A stretch of DNA of 64,000 bases, from contig JACTVC010000018.1 of assembly GCA_018417955.1 (NCBI GenBank), positions 1,054,001 to 1,118,000 of the forward strand, in the 5' to 3' direction. This document shows, in pieces, positions 56,301 to 64,000 of the stretch (position 1 is its first letter; every line of letters begins with the position of its first letter). Made by a program: the position numbers and the translations under genes. The DNA is from Laccaria trichodermophora. Taxonomy: Eukaryota; Basidiomycota; Agaricomycetes; Agaricales; Hydnangiaceae. The notes beneath the pieces were generated by a model, which was given only the letters and a program-made list of their open reading frames with translations, was not told the DNA's origin and searched no databases.

Positions 56301-57895
56301 ATGTTTGGAGGTAGGTCGGGAAGGTGATCCGACAGGTAATAGCATCGAGGGTGTAGGGGAAACTTGACCTCGAGCCACGTTTTCCACATAGTCTGAGTCC
56401 GTTCCTTGATCGTCGTCTTCGATTGAACTTCTGTGATGCAATAGCCTACCCCGAGGAGGACTCGACACCCGAGGTGGACTCGACACCCGAGGCGGACTTG
56501 ACACCCGAGGCGGACTTGACACCCGAGGCGGACTCGACACTAGGGGTGAATTAGGCAGAGATGGGGCAGGCGTGGTTGGAAACCTCTCTCTCGTGGGGTC
56601 GATCAACGTGAAATACCGCGCCAATCCGTTGGCCCGCCCGACAAAGCGTCGCGATAAGCCTTGAAACTCGCAGAAGTCGTTGGGTGCGAAGCGACTATAA
56701 AGGATGTCATTTGACAGGAGACGGGCGCTTCCGGCGAGAGGACCCAGGGCTGCCTCCGATTGATTGACAGTTTTCACAATCATTTGAGCCATCGACACGA
56801 AAGATGGCGAGTCTGTCGGAGTTTGTAGGAGAGTTCGATGGAGTTTAAGGGAAGCGATGAGAGGAGATATGGTTCCTTGCAATTTTTCAGCGAATTGTTC
56901 CGATATGGTGGTAGGGAAAATTATGAGCGACGTAATGAGCGCTAGCGCGGAGTGAAAGACAATCGGGAGCACCACGGCCGTGCCTGCTCGATAAAAAGGG
57001 TACGGAAACAGGACTGCGGTGGTCAGGGAAATATCTTCAATGATACATCAGCTTGGGAGACACCTCACCCAGTGGACCACGCACCAAGGACAAAGGCACT
57101 AAAATCGCACGCAAACTTGAAAGGACCCGGTCCTTGTCGAGTTTTGGTGTACAGCATAGCCGCGCTTCCCAGAAACAGGAAAACCGCGAAGATAGCAGTC
57201 GGCTGCCACGGCATCAATATTGGACAAGGTCCACAAGTACAGCAGTACTCACGCCAGGTTCTAGGAATTTGCCGGTTATGACCTCGGCAAGCGGCGCGGA
57301 TGGGTCATGGACTGTGCGAGCCATGGCTGCAAAACGAATGCCAAGACAAACCCAACTACAAAAGCGGATGAGTTTGTGACGCAAACTTTGTGTGAGAAAC
57401 ACTGACGCCCAGGTAATCGATATGAATAGCAGGATTAGAACCTCGCGTTCTAGGACAACCAGGAAAGGGTCACTGGGCGGGGCGAGAAAGGAGACTGACC
57501 ATCCACATTAACCGACAACTAGGTCGACTCAAGGTAATATTTACCGATAAGAATGAGAAAGTCCGCCTGAAATTTTTTATGAGCGTCTGTAATGAACGAA
57601 GAGGCAAACAGCGCACCGTTCCACCCATCGCCCTCAAAACTGACGGGATCACGAAGAACACAATAGCTAACCATGCGGCAACTGAACACCTAATGAGAGG
57701 TTTGAACTTATGCCATGTCCAGTTCGCTGGGATCCACGCCAGGTGAGTTTTCAGCGTTTTGAGCATCGACACCAGCGTTTGTTGGCCAGCGAGTGTATTT
57801 GACTTCTCCGAGTCTTCAGCCTCGACGAAGGGCTCTGCAATTCGAAACTCCGCACGTACTCGCGCCTTATTTCGTTTGCTGCGCCCAGTTTGCAT
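53344..57895 (-). CDS. Large multi-pass transporter-like protein (ArAE_2_N / brefeldin A sensitivity-related type)
   Basis: About 1,100 residues in many short exons, from MQTGRSKRNKAR to SALQFRPPKDV. The first 6TM block contains HKFKPLIRCSVAAWLAIVFF, ITWAWVCLGIRFA, PTAIFAVFLFLGSAAM and IVFHSALALITSLIIFPTTI. A cytosolic region follows, with five copies of a SSPPRV unit (56450-56540) and a His-rich tract (about 56190-56320). A second TM block (around 55020-54480) includes YGLAAVCAVCFPIFFFIKLY and WCVLFISALE. The C-terminus (54041-53344) has MEPTWTRAFLRRTRLLDPDF and LPQITPCPLLDRF. This order fits the fungal putative ER/aromatic-acid-exporter superfamily. Substrate is unknown. Exact exon borders were not all fixed. 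Confidence 0.75.
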
Positions 57896-57899
57896 GGAG

Positions 57900-58330
57900 A
57901 ATTTTAAGAGCTGAAGCTGAAGTCTCGGGGAAGAAAAAAAAGATCCGCTTGGCCAATTTCATAAATCAATGGCTGATATAAGATTCCACGATCATGAACA
58001 CTCAGATCAAATGGACCGATTCGGCTCCAAGCGTAAATGCGGCCGAAACCGGGAGTGCCTTACTTTGAGTTCTGGCATGATGCATGATGCATATCTATGG
58101 GGTGTAATATAATAAGCCGCATTGAGCACGACCTGGAGGTGTTTTCGAGCGACATTGTGAGTGTCATGGTACATGTGCACATGTATGGATGACGTAACGC
58201 GTAACCTCCCCCGATACCAGGTGAATTACAGAAACGTACATAATACTTGCGAACCTATAAAATACAATGAGTCTAAAATGAATAGAAGATAGTCGTTCAC
58301 TATGTAATCCCAACAGTTCCACGGAAAGAA
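57900..58330. other. Intergenic between two minus-strand genes
   Basis: Contains a short GATGCATGATGCAT repeat near 58085. No coding frame is supported. It should include the promoter of the transporter gene. Confidence 0.4.
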
Positions 58331-58335
58331 ACATC

Positions 58336-60714
58336 TCACCAACCCAAGACTATGGCCGAAACAAACACCAAAAACAACTCGCACAAAGCATCCCCCAACC
58401 TCCGCCTCGAATCTTCACCACCGCTAGTCTTATGCTTAGGAACCACTCCGTCCTGCTGGACCGCAAAAATCGAGGACGAAGGGAAGCCACCGACCGGCGA
58501 CACCTTTTGCTGTTCAATCTTGCCTGAACCAACCATAATGGGAACACCTATGGAAGGAATACCATTGACGACGACAAAGATGAGCGCTGGGCCCGGAGCG
58601 AGGATGGCTGGGTTGGGCGGAAGCTGGGAGACGTGTAAGACCGCAGTGGTGTTCTTGAACCCTGTGTAAGTTGATAGGAGTTGGACGTAGCGTTGGCCCA
58701 TATTCTGAGTGGGCGCCGTATTAGTCAAGAGGAGATGTGAGAGAATGGGCCTAACTTACGCGTGAGTGGGTTGAGAACCCTGGCCGGATGACGACGACAG
58801 TAGCATTCTCCACCAACCTCACATCACCGAAAAGGTCGTCTCTATCAAGCCAAACTTCGAACGCTGGGCCTCCATAGGACAGTGAAGAGCGAAGACCTTT
58901 CGGCTGGGGTCGTCGCGTGTTATAATAGGGTGGGTAAAACTTTTCCATGCGGTACTCCGTAGGATATTTAACGTTCGGGTCGTTAGTGACATCCATATTG
59001 GGATTTGAGCCCGCAACGAGGACGGATCCTAGAAATGCAGATACATTAGTGTGGATTATATAGAAGGAAATGATGATGGAACTCACCGTCAGGAAGCAAG
59101 GTTGCTGACGAGGAATACAGCCGAGGAATGGTGCTGGGAGAGAGGCCGTCGCTCGACCACCGACCAGTGCGCGCATGCGGATTATACAGAAGTGGTAGCA
59201 GCACCGGGTCGTCAGCGTAGGATTGCCCAACCGCCCAAGGTTGACTCCCGTAGCCCGCGCTGCCTAATGAAAGAATCTAAATGTAGGATTGGTCGACCGG
59301 AATAACGAAGCACGCACCTTTCCTACCCCCATTCAAAACTAGAATTTTGCCATCAGGGAGGTTAATCATGTTCATCATGATCCGTCCTTCGGGTAAGTCT
59401 TCGTCGTGGAAGTAATTCCCAGAAGAGTCAGGCATAAGCTTGACACAAGACACAGAGGCGCTAAGTTGCATGGGGTTAAAATCAGGAGCACCCCATCTAC
59501 GAAAGGAAAAACTTCAAGGAATATTCAATACCCGAACATAGCAGACCTACGCTTCAGGAGGGACATTAAGCCCTCCACAAGACATAATGGTGGCCGTCCA
59601 GTTATTCAATGGCGTCATGGGCAACATCACCGACCCCGCGCCAGCGGGATATGTGCGAACCGCATCTGGCACATTGTCAAGAGGGATTTCTTTCTTACTT
59701 GTAGTGTTGAGGAGTGCCGTCGCCCAGTTTGATTGTATGAGCAATCTCCCTGACGGAACAAGCCAAATGAGTGGGTAGTAGTTGGCCGGGAGGGTGTTGG
59801 TGAGAATGGTGGAGTATATGGGGCGGCCATTGGGAGTCGGTGGGAAGAACTCGTATGTTGGATTGTTCCTGGTCGGGTCATTGAAATACCCGTCGCCGCT
59901 TGCACCACCAAGCTTAGGGCAATAAATATCAAGATAGAGTACTGCAGGAGGAAACTCACAATAATAACGCTGCCGTCTTTGAGCGTTTCCCTATAGATGA
60001 GGTCAGTTAATATCCTGCGGGTACTTTGCGTGAACGTACATGCTCGAATACCACCGTTGTTCGTACTTGGCGGGTGAGGCAGACCAGTTGCAGTTGGAAT
60101 CGTCGCAGGGATTGAGCATACTGAAATAGCGTAAAATTTATAGAATGATGGACCTCAGGGAGACTCACCGAATTCTACGACTCAGTGTCAGCACAGTTGG
60201 AAAAGGAGGCTCAACAAACTCACGCTTTCCGTCCGTCAGAGGTCGTCGTAGGGGCCCCATTCCCGCCAATGTTGACCCACGTTCCATTACCTAGAACACT
60301 CCCGCTCGAACAGAAAGAATTCAGCGAAATATCCATCGCCCTGTTTCCATTCGAAGCAACCGCGTATTCTAACGGTTGCGTCAATTCATAATCGCCCAAA
60401 TGAGAAGCGACAAAACTTGCCAGACGCCGACGCTCCCCGCCCATTCACCTGCGTGGGATTGTTCTCCACCTTGTCCAGTAGATAAACCTTGTCCGAAGTT
60501 CCTAGGAATATCTGGTAAAGGCGTTTGTTTAGTCAAGCGGGAGGTGTGGATGGAGCTGACTTACCCCTTCAGCGCTGACAGGACTTTCGCCAATGATTCT
60601 GAAGCCGCCTAGCACGCCGTGTTCAGAAGGTTGACCTGGTGCTTGTACTACTGCAGCACTAACAAATGCCATGGACCCAGCCATGGCGGTGAATGATAGG
60701 ATGTGATGCTTCAT
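58336..60714 (-). CDS. Glyoxal-oxidase-like copper radical oxidase, GPI-anchored
   Basis: About nine exons. A signal peptide (MKHHILSFTAMAGSMAFVSA) leads into kelch-type beta-propeller sequence: MLNPCDDSNCNWSASPAKYE, RWYSSMETLKDGSVII, the NNPTYEFFPP motif and YPLIWLVPSGRLL. Then come SCGG, GRIMMNMINLPDGKILVLNG and DGSVLVAGSNPN. Next is YRMEKFYPPYY, where glyoxal oxidases carry the axial Tyr, then GFSTHS (copper-ligand His) and an immunoglobulin-like DUF1929 C-terminus. A final hydrophobic tail (LCELFLVFVSAIVLGW) after a Gly/Asp/Ser site indicates a GPI anchor. The expected reaction is oxidation of small aldehydes to acids with H2O2 production at the cell surface. Active-site residues should be checked by alignment. 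Confidence 0.85.
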
Positions 60715-60931
60715 GCTGGCGTTGTTGTGCGTGATGTGGTTGTAATAGTCGATAGTCGTAAAGAACGAATGAAATCGTTGAGTATTGTCCTCTAATTAGG
60801 GGATATAGATATAGGGAGGGAACTGTACAGCGAATAGGCGGGGCGAGATGGTGAGAGAGAGATGGTGAAAGACGTTCCGAAATCCTCAACCTATTTCTAG
60901 TCACGTGACTTTGTAGGCGTGATCACGCATT

Positions 60932-61452
60932 TCACCTCTTCTTGCCGCTGCTGGGCGTCGCCTCGTATGCGTTGGGTTCTGCGTCGTCACCTCGGATTTT
61001 CGTAACGTGGTGTCCGAGATTTGATGGTGAACGGAGGCCAGCATTGTCTGCAGATGAGCCATGAGAACAATCTGAATCCGATGCATCAGAATCCGAGGAC
61101 TCGTCCGAAGACTCGTCAAATCTTCGAGGTTTGTGATAGATACAACAGACTATAATTCCAAATCACAATCACTATAGAGCCCAGGAATAGTTGAACAAGA
61201 CGAACTCTTAGATTTCTTTTTCCCACAGCCTTCGTTGTCTACCACATCCTCGTCCCAAGCCACTTTGGCCTTGCTCTGCTTCTTCTTCGATTGAGCGCCT
61301 CGCAATTTCAGAGTGCCCACTATCCTCGGAGCTTCGCTCTCGTCTTCGTTTTCGAGATCGCGTGTGGCGCCACTGGTTAGTGTCTGCGTGCGAAAGCCAT
61401 CGCTTGACGCAGACACTGACGACGGCCCGTGATGAGTGTCTGTGTATTGCAT
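60932..61452 (-). CDS. YPI1: Type 1 protein phosphatase inhibitor, Ypi1/PPP1R11 family
   Basis: Exon 1 (61452-61206) and exon 2 (61149-60932) join across a 56 bp intron to 154 residues starting MQYTDTHHGPSS. The family core is intact: IVGTLKLRG, then a Lys-rich run, KVAWDEDVVDNEGCGKKKSK and ICCIYHKPRRFDESS. An acidic Ser/Asp stretch follows and the end is YEATPSSGKKR. The Val-Ala-Trp-Asp segment corresponds to the PP1-binding RVxW/F-type motif. The frame is open further upstream but without an ATG. The protein regulates nuclear PP1 in fungi. Confidence 0.88.
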
Positions 61453-61745
61453 TTGTAAAAATTTAGGTGAAGAGTTGCAGTGAGCTGCCGAATGAAAGTC
61501 GGTCGCGGAAGAGGTCAAGACTCAAGAGGGAGTTTGGCTGCTGACAAGATGAACTCACTTGGAACTCCGAAGTCACGCGATCACAGAACCTTCTGCCACG
61601 GACTGTCGACGCGTCATCTACGAGGCAGTGATAGAGGAGGCAGACAACGATGATGTGTCTCACCCTTCACCAAGTTCAATATTTTCAGCTGAGTGGGTCT
61701 TCTGCCGATTGGAACTGACTTTGTCCAATCGTTCAAAGAACTTTT

Positions 61746-62267
61746 TTGCATCTCATCCGGTCGCGCCCCTTGACACCTTTGCAAGCTTCCTATTTGTGGG
61801 ATATCCCAGTCACCGTGTTTCTCCCTTGTACCATTCTCGGGGACCTCGCGGTCAGTGAAATTCGTCATGCAGGCGAAGGCGGTGAGCAGAAATACGCCGT
61901 GTTGAAGCTGCTCCACAGCTTGATACTTCGGCTTTTCATTTTCTCCCTTGAAAACTATGCAAAGGTGGTCGTTGACGCCAAGCGTTCGGATGGCGCCTCG
62001 GTGCTAGACTTCGGCAATCTTCGCACTTTAGAGGCCATCGTAAGTTTGTCAAGAACGGTTGCATCTTTGCAACGGAAAACGCTTGAAACTCTCCGTTACC
62101 GAGGTACGTTCCGGCGCTGTTTCTGCGTTTTTACAAGGATTGAATTTTATCGCGGTACTCGTTATGTTAGTAAATTTCTTACAATACGAATGCGCAAATC
62201 TCGCCAAATGGAAGAAGAAAATCCCCTCGTCGACATTGAAAAGATTAGACTTCGTTCTCACCGTTGA
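61746..62267 (+). CDS. Hypothetical protein (tentative)
   Basis: An uninterrupted 173-codon plus-strand frame between Ypi1 and a DUF6593 gene. One moderately hydrophobic segment (LLHSLILRLFIFSL) is followed by amphipathic sequence. No family is recognised and codon usage is unremarkable. Competing frames exist on both strands, so this could be spurious. Confidence 0.2.
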   Translation: MHLIRSRPLTPLQASYLWDIPVTVFLPCTILGDLAVSEIRHAGEGGEQKYAVLKLLHSLILRLFIFSLENYAKVVVDAKRSDGASVLDFGNLRTLEAIVSLSRTVASLQRKTLETLRYRGTFRRCFCVFTRIEFYRGTRYVSKFLTIRMRKSRQMEEENPLVDIEKIRLRSHR

Positions 62268-62600
62268 ACCTAGATTCCGAGATCCTCAGTGTGGACTTGC
62301 ATCGGATGTTGTCGACATAAAAACGCGGGAGATTAATTTCAGTACAAAAAAAACTAAGATACCCTAGTCGAAATCCGTTCTCAACACAATAGCTCATGAC
62401 CATAGCCATATGGCTTTTTCTTAATCAAACATCAATGTCAGAATGAACACAATGACATTCGAAATGAGTAAGGTATCAAGCTAGGTGCTACAAAAGTATG
62501 GTTATCTAGCAATACAAGTGGATTTCTCATCTATAGGGGGGATGTGGACCTTCAAGTTGGCGAAGTAAAGTTCAGCGGTGCGGCCTGCGCACCGGTGCTA

Positions 62601-63294
62601 TCAAGCCAAGTTCCTGCCAGATTGGAACAAAACAGTCGCAACGACAGAGACTTCCAGAAGCCCTGCATGGATTGCTTGACTCGTGATCTCCATTACGACT
62701 TTGTTACCGGCTCGGTTAATTCTGACGAGCTGCTCGGGAGGGCTGGGACCTGTAGTGGACAACTAGATGCAAAATCAGCATCGTCGGCGCCAAGGATTAC
62801 AGAAAAAGCACATACCACAATCGATCCGCCATTGGGAACCCAAGCGTATGGGCGTCCACCAAAGGTCATGGTTCGGTAGCTACGTTGTGTCAGTCACAGT
62901 ACAGAAGATTTTGAAAACGCGTGTACCTGAGGTCAGGAGAAAGTTGCAGCCAGAGGGAGGTGGCTTGTCGGTTGACGATATTAACGACCTCAACCCAGGG
63001 ATGACTCTGCCATCCAACCCTCGCAACGGGCTCGCCATTTGGTTTAGTAATCGTAGTGGACGTCTGGTTCGTTGCGATGATCAAATAGGGCTTTCCTCCC
63101 GGGCCCTTTACGGCACAATTCAGAACGTCGGTGAACTCGAACACCAAATTTGTTGGAGGGGAAGAAGTGAAGGCAGGGAGTGCTCCGAATGTCGGCGGAT
63201 GAGAGGCGTTAGCATTCCATCCTTGGTCATTAATTGAGTGAGGGTTTTGTGGGTTGTGCCAGCCGCCCTGGGCATAAGGATTGTTGGTTAACAT
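62601..63294 (-). CDS. DUF6593 family protein, intron-containing
   Basis: Exons 63294-62927, 62879-62816 and 62762-62601 give 197 residues: MLTNNPYAQGGWHNPQNP, then LVFEFTDVLNCAVKGPGG, NGEPVARVGW, HPWVEV, YRTMTFGG, YAWVPNGGSIV and a VLFQSGRNLA end. Intron phases and positions equal those in 51721-52444. Sequence similarity is higher to the intronless copies at 13577 and 30561 than to 51721, so it probably shows the ancestral gene structure of that subgroup. Confidence 0.85.
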
Positions 63295-63299
63295 GGTTA

Positions 63300-64000
63300 A
63301 GATGCGCTAGAGGTGTTAGAAAGAAGGAAAGTATGTCGTTGAGTCGATGAGGATGTCGATGTTGAACCACCCTTAAATACGATCCTCTGCAAGCGAGTCC
63401 TACGACAGTAAAACGGCATGGATGGTGATTCATGAAACGGTCAAACATGCAACGGAAGGCACCTCGGGGTGCACAGAGAGAGACGGAACACTGGATTGTA
63501 ATGGCTCCTCGACAAACCATCTCAACTGACAGTTTGAGCGCTTCGGTTGGAGTGGTAGGCGGAAATTCCTCAGGGGGCGCCCTGAAAAACACTTGAAGGA
63601 TTATGAAGAAATCGAGGGCGCACCTCGATCACAACTAAGCAACCACGCAGCATAAGAGTTCGTGGCGGGAGGGAGAGTACCGGATTGCGCTGCGATCAAG
63701 GTCGTTGGCGCTTATTCTGAAGTTCGACGTGGGGGCTGTGATTCCGCGTGCGTGGCACCGGTACCCGAAGAAACCCGAATAAAGGGTTACGGGCGAAATG
63801 TATTGGAAACCATCCCTCGAGGCTCAACCAATGTGACATAGTTCTCAGAGGAAAGATGACCCTTCAATGCTGTCAACCCCTGGTCAACCCTCTTGAACAT
63901 GTTGCATCACTTGTGAGCCTAGAAACCGGAGCAAGTGATCCCGAACGAACCAATTAATTACCATAGATTTTATGCGGAGCTTTCAAGGTTCAAAAGTACC
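63300..64000. other. Right edge, no supported gene
   Basis: The upstream region of the DUF6593 gene. A 120-codon minus-strand frame (63592-63230) overlaps that gene's start and is not credible. No other feature was seen up to the window end. Confidence 0.4.

Noticed and set aside
63230..63592. 120-codon minus-strand open frame
   Set aside because: It overlaps the start of the DUF6593 gene in another frame and lacks any recognisable feature.

Overview
The window is genomic DNA of a filamentous basidiomycete, most probably an Agaricomycete. Genes lie on both strands with no operons. They are cut by many 45-65 bp GT-AG introns (one looks like GC-AG). The protein families are typical of this group: DUF6593 proteins, F-box/LRR proteins, a GPI-anchored glyoxal-oxidase-like enzyme, a MARVEL protein and a fungal 6TM/ArAE transporter. 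Housekeeping anchors are NAD-malic enzyme, cytosolic arginyl-tRNA synthetase, lariat debranching enzyme DBR1 and PP1 inhibitor Ypi1. All exon joins here were made by eye from frame continuity and splice sites.

Region 1 (1-13.6 kb) is an accessory, duplicated region. It holds about 17 copies of an intron-containing tRNA built on a tRNA-Asp scaffold. Most lie in two head-to-tail arrays with a ~250 bp period (1-810 and 2620-4165). Others are scattered on both strands between 6.9 and 10 kb. Cloverleaf stems are largely kept, but the anticodon position differs between copies: ACT in the arrays, and TCA, GTC, GTA and CCC elsewhere. Around them are two pairs of duplicated relics (about 1.1 with 10.3 kb, and 4.2 with 9.0 kb) and a multi-pass membrane protein gene (5073-6578) with a decayed copy at 12.6-13.57 kb. 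A signal-peptide gene (11542-12270) is followed by a ladder of near-identical micro-exons, each coding for Lys-Arg motifs.

Region 2 (13.6-31.2 kb) carries two intronless DUF6593 genes, a MARVEL protein, malic enzyme and a secreted protein paralogous to the Lys-Arg ladder gene. It also carries a single-pass membrane protein whose predicted intron is almost entirely a ~590 bp TIR element, a poorly resolved stretch (22-26 kb), an F-box/LRR protein and a small conserved membrane protein.

Region 3 (31.2-45.1 kb) has a ~1 kb TIR element, two LRR/F-box-type genes and a 703 bp hAT-like non-autonomous element with an 8 bp target duplication, whose empty site exists elsewhere in the window. It continues with arginyl-tRNA synthetase, an unrecognised multi-exon gene and a Gln/His/Gly-rich two-finger C2H2 transcription factor.

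Region 4 (45.1-64 kb) opens with ~4.4 kb lacking a convincing gene. It then has DBR1, a DUF6593 gene with introns, the ArAE-type transporter, the glyoxal-oxidase-like gene, Ypi1 and a second intron-containing DUF6593 gene. The housekeeping genes look unrelated to one another. The coherent themes are local expansion of DUF6593 and F-box families and amplification of tRNA-like units.
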